Below, piece by piece: positions 22,861-36,189 of a DNA stretch of 64,000 nucleotides; positions within the stretch are counted from its first letter, which is position 1, and every line of letters begins with the position of its first letter. The stretch lies in the NCBI RefSeq assembly GCF_024679245.1, contig NC_090182.1:26701753-26765752 (forward strand), written 5' to 3'. Under the pieces are notes generated by a model. That model searched no databases, was not told where the DNA came from, and saw nothing but the letters and a program-made list of their open reading frames with translations. The stretch comes from Pseudorasbora parva (lineage: Eukaryota; Chordata; Actinopteri; Cypriniformes; Gobionidae). The translations under genes were made by a program, and so were the position numbers.

Positions 22861-23340
22861 CAGCGACTCTTTTAACAATAAAGATGTTCGTTCATTACTC
22901 AAAAATAGGGATGTAACCCCATCGTAGCTGAGAAATATAATGTAGCCATTTTATTGCTAAACGTTGCGGGCAGCGTTGCTAAGTTTCTGTGCTAATGCGC
23001 ATTGTGATCTCTGCTCTCTGTGTGCGAGTGACATGCGTGTGTGCACACTGCACAGTGATCTTATGGCAATAGATTTACACTTCTAATTAAGTATTCTGTC
23101 TTCAATGACAGCTCATTGGAAAAGGATGGAAAATGCCCTTCATTCTTTTGCACTAATAAATGCTGCTGCCTACCAGCTGCAATCACCAAAACTTTGTTCA
23201 ATATATTTTTTCTATATCGTCATGAATATCTTTATCATAGATATTCTTTAATATATAGTTTTATCCTTTTGAGGCTATACCTCCCACACTTGATGCACAG
23301 TCCTGCCTGTGTCACTGGCACCTCATACATTTACGAAATA
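22690..23340. other. Interrupting AT-rich insert within DIRS-like element
   Basis: Separates the gag-like and RT-like parts. It contains a (GA)n at 22808-22855 and a GGGATGTAACCCC-type start near 22910 that resembles hAT ends of the GGGGTGTAAC type (a partner-like end, GTTACACCCCTAG, lies at 27829-27841). No coding content is recognised. The replaced gag/RT sequence is missing. Confidence 0.4.
22808..22855 (+). repeat. (GA)n microsatellite
   Basis: About 24 GA units with one TG interruption. Confidence 0.93.
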
Positions 23341-23369
23341 CATGGATGCAACTCGCTCCCCCCGAGACA

Positions 23370-23610
23370 GCAGGTCAAGTGCATTCTGAACTACCTCGAC
23401 GACTGACTCATTTTGGCCCAGTTACAACCTCACAATTCCTGGCTCCTCAATCATCTAGAATGTCTTGGGCTCATGATCATCTTGACTCTGTCCAAATGAG
23501 AGCCTGGCTTGCGCCAGAACACACTCTCTCCATTCAACAGCTAGCTGCATCGTTCAAAGCGGGATCTTACCTCCTCCTAAGAACCTTTCAAAGGCCACTG
23601 GGGATCTGCA
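23370..23610 (+). pseudogene. Reverse-transcriptase fragment with YLDD box
   Basis: The frame VKCILNYLDD followed by LILAQ after one stop contains the Y-x-D-D catalytic box of reverse transcriptase (tyrosine codon 23392-23394, aspartates 23398-23403). The next codon, 23404-23406, is TGA where DIRS and related enzymes usually have tryptophan. Downstream the same frame gives LNHLECLGL, typical of the segment after the box, and then more stops. Only the end of the palm domain and the start of the thumb remain. In a live element this protein copies the RNA into DNA. It lies before the recombinase, as expected in DIRS. Confidence 0.72.
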
Positions 23611-23619
23611 TCATCAGTA

Positions 23620-23621
<2 letters not shown>

Positions 23622-23653
<32 letters not shown>

Positions 23654-23654
23654 G
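23622..23654 (+). repeat. (CATCGT)n hexanucleotide repeat
   Basis: About five and a half perfect CATCGT units at the RT/recombinase boundary, flanked by similar words CTGCATCATCAGTAC and CTGCATGGTCAGTAC, which suggests the tract grew within a short direct duplication. Confidence 0.9.
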
Positions 23655-23699
23655 TGGCATCTGCATGGTCAGTACTCCAGTTAGGACTACTGCAAATGG

Positions 23700-25190
23700 T
23701 CCTTCTGCAGCATTGGCTGAAACCCTAAGTCCCGGCTTATGCTTAGCGGTCCGGCTGATTTCGCATCAGGGTGAACCACGGTTGTATCAAACATGCATTG
23801 GCCCCCTGGAAAGACAAGAGCTGGTACTAGACTGGTTTAAGCATGGGTCTAGTCTTGAGAAGGAAAGTGGTTTTAACAAACGCTTCCAACCATCCCAAAC
23901 CTTGGCGAAATGCCATGTCTTGGTCCGGACAGAAGGACTGCCCCTCAGTATGGCCCCAAGGGATCTCCCAGAAAAAGTCCTAAACACTACCACTAAGGTT
24001 AGAGCTTCGTCCACAAGGTGCCTTTTCGCCCTAAAACAGTCAGTGTTTACCAGCTGGTACTCAGCTCGGAACAAAGACCCCTATTTATGTGAAGTACAAA
24101 TGGTACTTTCTTTCTTACAAGAACTACTGGATGCGGGCCGAACCCCCTCCATGCTCAAAGTATACGTGGCGGCCATAACAGCCTTTCATGCTTCTGTGCC
24201 CAGCCAATCCTTAGGAAGAAACAACTCATACACTTCCTCTATTCCCTCATGGAACTTATCCACGGTCCTCAGGGGGCCCTATTTGAGCCGCTTCAGTCAG
24301 CGGACTTTAGGCTACTTTCGCTCAAAACCACACTCCTGCTTAGCCTAGAAATCTAGACGCACCATAAAGAGCAGGAAATCTAATCTGCCGTGGGTGTTGT
24401 CTAGCAACTCTCAATACACTTCTGAGCTGTAAAAGCCTAACTCTGGTCGGGCAAATCACATTGTGTATAGAGTCGGTGGGCAGGGCTTAACATAATGACG
24501 GCTGAGTTGCTCTTGCGTGCTTCTAGTAAACACAGAAACTGGCGAACGGCGGTCTTTCGAATCAGCTTTGACCGTGACTCTGGAAGACTTGGAGTTAAGC
24601 TTTTCTCTGAGAAAAGAACAAAGAACAGCACTGAAGTCATTCTTAAGAATGGAATAGGTTGGTTCTAGTTGGCTCTGGTTGGTTCTAGCGCTATCCAGTT
24701 GCGTGCGGAGGGAGTTTGAAAGACAACCGTTTATCCCGCCCCTCGGATTGAGTCCTGTCAATGGCGAGTTTCCAGACCAAACATCTTGATGTGGGTCTGG
24801 CTTGTCAGGATAAATCCTGCTAGCTCTAAGTGATCAAGTGAGTTTCAAGTGCTCTCTGTGAATGCTTCCTGCCTTGAGTTTAGGCCTAGCGACTCTAAAA
24901 TTATCCTCAAACTGAGACATGGCTAAGTACCCAAGGAGCTCTCAACTCTGTTTAGAGCCCAGGTAATTTTACTGTCTGCCCTTCCCTCATCAGAAGACAA
25001 CTCTATAGACGAGTCTATAAAGAGCTCTCTGCCCATTTCAGGCACTCAGAACAGCTCTTTGTATGCTTCGGTGGCCGCACCAAAGGGCTTCCAATCACAA
25101 AGCAAAGATTATCACATTGGACAGTAGATACTATCTCTTTGGCCTATGCCTTGATAGGCCTTCAATGAGGCATTGCCTCCTCATGGGCAT
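23700..25190 (+). pseudogene. DIRS tyrosine recombinase, interrupted
   Basis: The + strand frame ending at 24348 contains the N-terminal core-binding (SAM-like) domain of a DIRS tyrosine recombinase: STRCLFALKQSVFTSWYSAR, MVLSFLQELLDAGRTPSMLK, VYVAAITAFHASVP. A 470-bp insertion (24344-24814) splits the frame at the start of the catalytic domain. After it, the catalytic part continues in broken frames and ends with SEQLFVCFGGRTKGLP, ITKQRLSHWTVDTISLAYAL and GIASSWA. The stretch that should hold the H-x-x-R catalytic motif, just before GIASSWA, is deleted. In a live element this enzyme integrates the circular DNA copy by site-specific recombination. The similarity is strong but from memory of the family. 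Confidence 0.8.
24344..24814. mobile_element. MITE-like insert in the recombinase frame
   Basis: About 470 bp with imperfect inverted ends: CCTAGAAATCTAGACGCACC on the left and a right end ending GTGGGTCTGGCTTGTCAGG. The flanks repeat TCCTGCTTAG (24334-24343) and TCCTGCTAG (24815-24823), a probable 8-9-bp target duplication. It encodes nothing I can recognise. It contains an X-box-like GTTGTCTAGCAAC (24396-24408). Superfamily is uncertain; the duplication length favours hAT. Confidence 0.65.
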
Positions 25191-25194
25191 AGTC

Positions 25195-27837
<2,643 letters not shown>

Positions 27838-28826
27838 TAGTTCCAACTGATGACATTTGTGCGGCAGCCGGCACTACAGGCACAATTTGTACCGGGAACT
27901 TTTTTTACAGGAACTTTTCTCCCCCCAGACCTGCAACTGTCTGTGTTTCCACAGCGATCTAAAGTTCTGTGAATATTAGGCAAATGAGTCCGGAGATTTA
28001 GGACCGCGCCCGACTGCTCCTCCAAGTCAGTGACGGACAGTAGGCCTAACCATTTTTGCGCAACACTAGCCACGTTTACAAGCACACTTTTTTTGTCATT
28101 CCAATTGAAAGATTTAGTGGACTGTTTACATGAGACATTATCTAAACTGATCAGGTGTTTACATGTGATGACTTTCAATCGCAATTATTTTGTGACATGC
28201 AGTTTGTCTGCCGCATCAAAAATGTCAACGCTGTTTTCACCAGTTGTCACGTCATGTAAGGACGCACACTTAAAAGTAACCGGTCAGGTCGTTTACATGG
28301 TGAAAAATAGACTGTAAAAAAATGAATAACCAGTATGGAAGAGAATTCAAGCTGTGCTGCTTTTGCTGGTTATGTATAACGTTAGGTTTACTAAAGAGGT
28401 AATTAACAACGACAGAAAAGAGCCCTAGCATATACAGAAAGCTTGTAAAGCTGTAGAATTAAAATGACAATGTATATTATTATCACCTACGGATATTGAA
28501 CGTGAGATGGCTGAGACAAACGCGCGCCATCAGACAGACTGATATTTACTGAACGCAGAACGAACCTCGCAAAAGACTTTTAAAAATGCCGGTTGAAATA
28601 AAATGCTGCGTGAGCTAACCAGTCAGCATGGTCAGCGCCCAAGTCCCGCCCTCAAAAGTTCCTGAACTTTGAAAAAGTACTCGCGAGCAGGGCCGTTTTG
28701 AGGGGGGAAATATTTACCCAGAACTTCATTCAGACCCTGGTTCCTGCGGTCTAAACACACGGAGTACCATCCCCAAAGTTCCTGGTTCCTGGGTAAAGTT
28801 CCTGCGGTGGGAACGCAGCTTAAGTG
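27838..28826. mobile_element. Non-autonomous DNA transposon, family unsure
   Basis: A block of mixed composition rich in GGAACTTT, GGTTCCTGCGG and GTTCCTGGG-type words. The right end, TTCCTGCGGTGGGAACGCAGC, has an approximate inverted partner on the left (CTGTGTTTCCACAGCGAT and nearby GGGAACTTT). It separates the recombinase remnant from the DIRS 3' end. Related sequences occur in fish genomes, but I cannot assign a superfamily safely. Confidence 0.4.
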
Positions 28827-29063
28827 AGTAAACCACTAGGTACTCCATCTGTGGGCTCCAACCCTTGTTCCGGGCCCTGTGGGACTTCCGACTAAAGTTG
28901 TACTCTAAATGCCTTAGGCCTTGCTAAGTTGCTACCTCAGACAGGAGTCCAGAGCGAAGTCGTCAGCTTAAATAGTATGCTGTGATTGAACTAAGTTTCC
29001 ATAAGCGTCTAGCAGACGCAATAGGAGCAAACCTTTTTCGATGGGGAACGTACTTGGTAACAT

Positions 29064-29196
29064 AGGTTAGTGCAGTTCCCGCAGCCCAGCCAATCAGTAT
29101 GCTTATATAGCTCTGCACTATGCTGGCTGTGCAACTGCACTGTATTTTAAAATAAAGGCTTTAGTATTTTTAGAGAAAAGGAGTTTTCCCATAAGC
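29064..29196 (+). repeat. Right inverted terminal repeat of DIRS-like element
   Basis: Reverse-complement partner of 21756-21880. It is bracketed by two direct copies of AAGCGTCTAGCAGACGCAATA or a one-base variant, near 29006-29026 and 29193-29213. These may be the DIRS end and internal complementary region used for circular-junction formation. Confidence 0.85.
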
Positions 29197-29249
29197 ATCT
29201 AGCAGACGCAATACTCGTTCCCGTTATTCTCAGGGAACCGAGGTTACGC

Positions 29250-30270
29250 GAGTAAAAGAGTAGCATTGTGAAGCGTTTATGCAACAAAGAAGCCTTTTTG
29301 CCATTTAGAGCATAGGGCTCTCACAGAAACAGGTGTGGTTTCTCAGAACACCTACTTCAGTGATAGCTGTCATGTTTTTGGCATAAATAATAATAACATA
29401 AAATAACAAATAATAATAATAACAAAGTTAGCTTTACTTAGCACATTAAGGTTACTATGTTTTTATTTTTTAACCTTTTTATTTCATAGAACTCTTTTAC
29501 TGCAAGAACACTTTTATAAAACTGTAAGGCTGTAATATAAACTACATACAGTAAGTACCTGAATGAAAGCAACCAAAGGGTTGGATAGAAATCAGAATGA
29601 CAAACCACACTTGATGTCTGACAACAATAAAGCAGAAGTAGGCAGTGCTGCAGACATTGTCAAACTATTTACATCACTATGAGTGAACGCTGACTTACGG
29701 CACCTTTGATTCAGAGAACATCACTACAGAATAAGGCTGAAGTGATGGAAAACTGAATAACAGGTTTATGGTTCCCCTGACAGGCACAGATGAGGTTCCA
29801 GAGAAGGATTGATACATTAAAAGGTGTGTGTGAGAGAGAGAGAGTGTTTAATTGTTGAGTTTTGAACATCCTTCTCTCACTGTCTGCCTTAATTGCCAAA
29901 TAAAGCAAAAAAAAGTCTCTCCAGCAACAGTGGGGTTAAAATTTTCTTTTTTATGAATTTTTCAGATCAAGTGAACAATACTTTGGCTTTGAAAATGTAA
30001 AACCCCTCTGTCTTGGTAATGACTGAACTGGATAATTAACTATCATGGCAAATCAGCAAGCAGTCAATCAAAGCAGCAGTTTTTTCTTTCTTTTAACTGA
30101 GGTCAGGGGGCAAGTACAAAGGCACTGTGAACATTTCATGTTCTCCTGAGGAACGATATCATTTGAAAATGCATGTTACCTTTAGACAGTGTTTGGTAAA
30201 TGTGGCCCATGTGTGATTCTCTTAAGCTTGCCCTCTCCTGCTGACCTCTCACCTCTGCTCTCTGTCTCTC
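29250..30270. other. Non-coding stretch, no gene seen
   Basis: AT-rich sequence with no long frame or known repeat, ending in the pyrimidine tract of the mini-exon acceptor at 30280. Confidence 0.55.
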
Positions 30271-30280
30271 TGCACTCCAG

Positions 30281-30338
30281 GTCGAAGACGCCACGCAAAC
30301 ACAGATGAGGCGCATCACCTTTCGCCAGCACGGCACAG
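30281..30338 (+). CDS. Candidate mini-exon 1 of an unidentified gene
   Basis: A 58-bp segment between a strong acceptor (pyrimidine-rich TCTCTGTCTCTCTGCACTCCAG) and a near-perfect donor (CACAG then GTAAGC). In the phase open on both sides it reads VEDATQTQMRRITFRQHGT plus one extra base. The 230-bp intron that follows leads to a second mini-exon in matching phase. If the first intron were retained, the frame would stay open until TAG at 30509-30511. I do not recognise the protein. Codon choice is compatible with coding but the segment is too short to judge. Alternatives are a non-coding RNA exon or chance splice motifs. Confidence 0.4.
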
Positions 30339-30568
30339 GTAAGCCTGGCCCCAACCGAGCTGCTGGACCAGGGGTCAGGCTTGTGGCCCAGCATGCAACT
30401 GGTCTCGGTCACATCAGCTCCCTACACCCCAGAGATGAGCCTGCAGACGGACGTCGTCTGAGACCTTTGATGTGTGGTTGCGAGAGGTTCTGTTACTGTG
30501 CCTTTAATTAGGTCCAGCAGCTGCCCCTTCCTGGTCCGAATCTCCACTATCTTGCTAATCTCTCACAG

Positions 30569-30609
30569 GTGGCCATAGCAAACACATCGAAATCAGCCAC
30601 CGCACTCAG
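30569..30609 (+). CDS. Candidate mini-exon 2 of an unidentified gene
   Basis: A 41-bp segment after a branch-point-like TTGCTAATC and an acceptor TCTCTCACAG, ending at an excellent donor (ACTCAG then GTGAGC). Joined to 30281-30338 it completes the split glycine codon and reads GGHSKHIEISHRTQ, ending exactly on a codon boundary. The two segments together are 99 bp, 33 whole codons, so inclusion or skipping as a pair would keep a reading frame. Function is unknown. The neighbouring exons are not evident in the window, as expected if the introns are very long. Confidence 0.4.
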
Positions 30610-30614
30610 GTGAG

Positions 30615-31530
30615 CGATGTCCAGGGAGGAGCCGTGGCATCATGCTTCCCTCTGTTTGGCACAAACAAGTCTGATGCACAGAGGCTGAACTAACACTGCC
30701 CAGTTGCAGTGAGACATGGTTAAGATTCACAGTTCCATCACTACGACCAGCATGTTCCCAGCTTACAGCCAAGCGGGTGTGAAGTTATGCTAATATATGC
30801 TTCATGTCTATCATTCTTTGGCAAATTTAAAGGCCTAAGTTCTTAAACATTATCCTTTAAAGATATATTAGTGGGTGTGAGTATTGTAAAAAGTAAGGCG
30901 AACTTTCTCAATGCCTGCGTTTGGTTTGTTTCAGGTTCAGCTTAGGTTAAGCTCAATTGACATCTGTGGTAAACTGTTGATTTTATTATTAATTTTTTTA
31001 AGTTAATGAACAGTGAAACTCGGGGCCAATTCATAAATGTTTAAATATTTTAAAATATGCATGTTAGCATGATTTTTTAACTTGAAACAATTGCTTTGTA
31101 ACAAGTTATATCCAATTTTACAACTTTTTTGCAGTGACAACAATTGTAAATTTAAAAAAACTAAAAGGACTAAAGAAATATGATTTTAATAATAGCTTTA
31201 ACTATAAACTAGTTTTTCCTAAAGAATTATTGTATGTGCTTTTATAAAGTTTCGGCTTTTAAATGTGCCGATAATTTTAACCATTCACTTTCATTGCAAG
31301 TGCCTCACTGTAGCCTCCATATTTGGAAAAAGGAGGACATGTCCAAATAAATGTTTGTGGTAATCAACATTATGCAACAAATGCTCTTGATTGAGATTCT
31401 TATGTAAATAGTTGTGCATGAAGCTCAGAATTAATCTAACATTCACCTGCCTTTGTCAGTAAAGTTAGTGGATTGCTGCATCGCACTTGACTAAAGATGA
31501 AATGTGCGAGGCTGGTTAGGCATACTAATA
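30615..31530. other. Non-coding stretch, no gene seen
   Basis: AT-rich intron-like sequence following the mini-exon donor. No repeat family recognised. Confidence 0.5.
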
Positions 31531-31539
31531 CCCTGGATT

Positions 31540-32000
31540 CATTAAATTAATAGGGGTCTTATTCCCCCTACCATGGGTTCACAGATGCCCTTTGAGTTTG
31601 CCGGGGCTAGAGGGTGCACAGCACTTTGAAAGCCCTTACCGGCACATCGAGCGCATTTTAATACAGTCCTTTTGAGGCTCCTGGTAGGATGCAGAGTAAC
31701 TCCTCGCCTTTAAGTTCCCGCACCTCTCCATGTGATCTCGTCAGATAGCCACGGCTGTGTCAGATCAGGCCCAGGCTGCACATACACAAGGGGGATGGGG
31801 AGGGCCATGCAAGGCAAATTAGACCAGCGGTGTTCGTTTCTAAGGAGAGGCTATTCTTTCCCGAAGATGTGAGTCCTTGAGAAGCAAGCGCTCAGGAGTG
31901 CTTTGATGTGGAAAGGTGCCCAGTTTAAGGCTCTGAAACAGGAGGCTTTGGGAGAGATTCAGTAGGATTCCCTTCGGTGATCAGCAGGGGAGGCTGCCCT
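31540..32000. promoter_or_regulatory. Candidate conserved regulatory block
   Basis: A GC-balanced, repeat-free stretch in AT-rich flanks, 1 kb downstream of the mini-exons. No frame of interest. Candidate enhancer by composition only. Confidence 0.25.
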
Positions 32001-32809
32001 CTCGTTGGTCAACTATGCATACTGTACAGATTTACATAGAGAATGAAGTGCATGGTCCAAAGAAATCCTTGATGCTGCCAGTTATGACTGTCATACAATT
32101 TTCAAAACCATAAAGCCACAATAGGAGCTGAGCATCATGATCACAGCCAGCAAAATCAAAGAGGCTTCAGAAAACAACAACAAAAGGAAATGCTCGGAAT
32201 GTTCCGGGAAACAATATTGTTTTCCACTACAGTTGTGCCTTTGCTAATCTTTCTAATATTTGAATGCACAGAATCGGCACAAGGACAAACAGCAAAGGAT
32301 TTCAATGACAGAACAATACATATTCTACAGCTTGTTTCAGTCTGTGAGCTTCAAAAATATGTTTAATTAACAGACAATATAGGGATGGCTTGCATCCATG
32401 CCAATATCCCTTTACCTAACAATATGACAACAGACAAGAAAGAAAGAAAACACACACACACACACACACAAGAAAGACATTATGTAAAATAGTGTAGTGC
32501 AACTGATTCATAAAACAGGAGGCTTTTACAGCACTTGGTCCTGTCTGAAAGCTATACAATGGCTAGATTCACCAAAATAAATTCAGTTATGGCAAATTAA
32601 ATAAAACAACCAGTTCTACTGTACTTGTTAACACGGTTCATGCTGTCACTGAAAATTGTGTCAATTATTTGTTTACAGGCCAGCTAGTAATTTTGAAGCT
32701 GTTTACAGATGCACAAAGATTGTGGCTTGGTTAGAAAGCAGGCACACATCCCACCCAACCCCAGCGTTTTAAAAGGAGCTTTTTTCCTTTGGTCTTTGCA
32801 CAGTGGCGT

Positions 32810-33010
32810 GGTAACTATGGATCACAGGTGGGAGCCTGCCTCTACCAAATAAGCTTCCTCACTAAGGACCGGATTTGGCTCTGTTATTTTTCTATTAGGG
32901 TGGAATAATGCTAAGCCTATAGAGGCCATTTTTCTGTTGCTATGGCAGCCTATATTTCCTGCAGGGTTGCGACCCTGAGTGATTACAGTGCAAAGCCAAA
33001 TAGCCTACAG
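32810..33010. promoter_or_regulatory. Candidate regulatory block with RFX-like site
   Basis: Contains TGTTGCTATGGCAGC at about 32935-32949, close to the RFX X-box, in a repeat-free GC-balanced stretch. Motif-based candidate. Confidence 0.25.
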
Positions 33011-33407
33011 ACCATGCGGGGACCAGAAATATGGTCTTACAGTTATGGAAAACATCTCTGGTATATTAAAGAACCTCTTTAAGACTGAATGACAAGTTTA
33101 TTGAGATCTCTTTTTTCAATTCATTATGTCAGTCGGGAATTCAAAAATCACTTGTCACATCTCCAAGTCCACGTCTCCACGCCCATCTGTTGGTTTATAC
33201 ACCAGTTGGATTTGCAATTTCTCTCCCTTTAGCCAAAATGTTAACAGTCATTTTGAGAGGAAAAAACCCCGCTGATTTACAGATATGTAGTACAGATGAG
33301 GCGCGTACTGTCCTATCAAGACGAAAAGCCACACTATAGCCAAGTAAATCCACACACAAAAACACAAAATAAATCGTTTACATTGCGAAACATTTCCAGT
33401 GACTTAC

Positions 33408-33490
33408 CTTGACAGTTTGGGGGAGACAGGAAAGGAGCTCGTGAACAACCAATCGCGTTGTCGTGCAACAACAGGAAATGACCGGGAATT
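33408..33490 (-). other. Possible - strand first exon with strong donor
   Basis: Read on the - strand, CCCCAAACTGTCAAG is followed by GTAAGT, a textbook donor (intron begins at 33407). Just upstream on that strand, at about 33448-33456, lies a CCAAT/ATTGG element in a CG-containing stretch (CAACGCGATTGG). This could be the 5' exon of a gene running leftwards. No coding frame is evident in it and no TATA box is seen. Confidence 0.22.
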
Positions 33491-34659
33491 TTTTTTAAAG
33501 TGATTTTTAAACGGAAACACAGTAGGCCTTAGTGTTCATCTTATATTTTATTTGATTAGAATGCGATAAGTGCATTTGCAACGAAAATATTTTCAGGGTG
33601 CAATTAAACACGTTTGTTTTAGCGTTTTAAGTGTTTTTACGCAAAGTGTAGGCTATTTTTTATAATTATTTAATTATAGCACATATCTCTTTGACACTAA
33701 TAGGATGCGGACGCTTTCTGTGTTGAACATATTCTGTGGTAATTTAACTCAGTTTAACTCAAAACTCAAAAATAATTATCCTGCATGCAGAATAATTATT
33801 ATGCAACCCTCTGTCGCATCATACACCCAGCCAACTGTCCTTTCATATTAAATATTTTAATTAAAAAGTTTAAAAAGGCAAATTAACTGTCCTGTTGTGT
33901 GGGTCCAATATGTTCTGGCAGTGTTATGGTGGCCACAGGCCTTTTTCTATTTCGATTTAATTTATTAACAAATGAGAAGTTTGTGTGGATGTTATGTATC
34001 AAATTAATCAAGACAGCAGGCGGATTCAGATGATACCAATTTAGGGCATCCAGTGACATAGCCTACCATAATTAAATTAAGAAAATAAAAAAAGGTTTAA
34101 AAAAAATAAAAAATAATTACCCAGACTCAAAACTTCTACTGTCATTTCGAGACTGTGGTGCTCGCATGATGGTGATGTCACCCTTATTTCTTGATGGTGT
34201 CACAATTCACCTCTCTCCTAACAATTATCATCATCATACCTTTGAGTTTAGACCTCATTCTTGGATGTAGCCTACATAAAATTATTGATTCTTTAAAAAA
34301 AATCGTAACCTTTGTTTTAACGTTTTATGGTTATCATGTGTCAAACTTTAAAGCTATTTTATATGTTCTTTACGGGTTACTTCCTCAACCAAACTGTTTG
34401 TTTCCTCTCCGTTAAAACTAAATCTCAAGAGTTGAAAAATAAATAAATAAATCACAGAGTTTGATCTTGAGACTGACAGCACTGAGCTCGCATCGCTCAA
34501 CAGGATCCAAATGTGAAGAAGAAGAAGTATTTTGGGTAGGCTATCATATTGCGCCGTGGAAAAGTTGCAGAGAGTTCTTGATAGAACCTGTTGAACTTTA
34601 CTCAGGAGGACTACTATAAGCTATTTCCAAAACTTTAATGCTGCTTGGAACATTTATCC

Positions 34660-35112
34660 ATGAAGTCCTTTAACTTTGGATTGGAGATCCACAGTTTTAA
34701 AAGATCAAATGCTCCCATGTATTTCTTACTAAGCATACCGAGATGCCCTGCTGTTAAAAGGGCATTTTTGAGCTATCTATTTAAGTTTGCTTTCCTTAAT
34801 CTCCTTTTCCTTGCTATGTCCTTTTACCCAGTTCAAGTGCGCGGATGCAGGACTGACGCCTGCTCTGCCTGTGTTATATTCGACTCCGAGTCTTTGCCAG
34901 GTGACAGTGATGTGGTGTGTCACCTACTGTTCGTCGAGCAAAGTTCAGACAGTATGCATAAATGCGACAGGATATCGCGCCTGTTCTGCCACACTGCGCT
35001 CAGGTGTTTTAAAGTCACAGTTTTCCTAACTCGCTTTGGGTTGACAAAAATGACATTCGGGCTTCAAGAGTTCTGTTGTAATGTAGCTCTTAAAAGTTCT
35101 CTGGGAGTGTGA
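34660..35112 (+). CDS. Weak candidate: small Cys-rich secreted-like ORF
   Basis: An ATG frame of 150 codons with a hydrophobic stretch (FAFLNLLFLAMSFYPVQV, about residues 48-65) followed by a cysteine-rich part: GCRTDACSACVIF, then C-H-L-L about 15 residues later and further Cys residues. The layout hydrophobic segment then clustered cysteines resembles small secreted precursors, and the C-x4-C-x2-C-x15-C spacing faintly recalls the N-terminal domain of opioid precursors, but the fifth cysteine and any dibasic-flanked peptide are missing. The hydrophobic segment is far from the first methionine; ATG at 34777 would place it as a signal peptide in the same frame only if phase agrees. It overlaps another open frame. 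Most likely chance. Confidence 0.1.
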   Translation: MKSFNFGLEIHSFKRSNAPMYFLLSIPRCPAVKRAFLSYLFKFAFLNLLFLAMSFYPVQVRGCRTDACSACVIFDSESLPGDSDVVCHLLFVEQSSDSMHKCDRISRLFCHTALRCFKVTVFLTRFGLTKMTFGLQEFCCNVALKSSLGV

Positions 35113-36189
35113 TTTCACCCGCTTTGATGTACAGGCCCCCAGAGAGCAGGTTTCAGCATTCTGCTCCAACCCCTTCTGCCTCGTGAAGAACCCCATTCTG
35201 ACTGCTAATGAACTCCTTTTGTGACATCTCATTTCCCTGCTCGGTTTAATAAGTTTTTTTTATTTTGGGTTGTTTTATTTTTATTTTACACGATATAAAA
35301 AAAAAAGAATGATAATCGTTGTTCATGAGATGTAGAGCTCACATATTTGATTTGTAGCTATAGCTACATATTGCATAAACATGTTGGTTCCAATATTTGG
35401 TTCCAATTATGTTGTAATTGTTTCTACTAGCCTGGGCAAACTGTATCATGAAGACAATTTTGGTTGTCTGTGAGATTATAGATAATATTGTTTATTCGTT
35501 CTAATTTTATTTCTAATTTTATTTGAGAAAATCTGCATGGCGTCAGTAAATAGGCAGGCGTAATTGTGTAAATGTGGTAGGCTAACTTTAAAGAAACGAC
35601 AGACATTGTGAAATGTGAATACATAAAGTGGTTGATCAAGTCAAAATATGCGTCAAATATATAAAAGCCTCTTATAAAATCTCATCTTTTGGTATTGTTT
35701 CAAAAAGAAGCTTGTCTTGCGCTCTCCCACGGCGCAGCTCACCTGTGCAACCTGCGCCGCGCAACGACTCTCCTGGACACCTGCATTAGTGTGGATTAAA
35801 GGAGGGCATTTCAGTTAAACATCTAAATATAAATGACAGAAACAATGGAAATCTCTTTATATGACACCTCAATGACAGACGAAAAGGCGTAATGTGAATT
35901 ATGATACAATGTTTATAAAATATAAAATAAAATCATGCGCTTTGGATTTTCTTACGTATCAATACAAAAATAATAATACGTTTACCTATATTTTTATGAG
36001 TTGTTGCTTTTAAATTGTGTATCTTTAATCAACAGTTATCAACATATTTAAAAAAATATTCGAACTATTTGCTCAGTTTATTTGAATAAAATAAACTGAA
36101 ACACAAATATTAAGTTTTTTACTTAATTGCATTTCATTTGCACTCAATTTTATCATGTCAAATGAAATAAAATTGGTTACATTTTAAGT

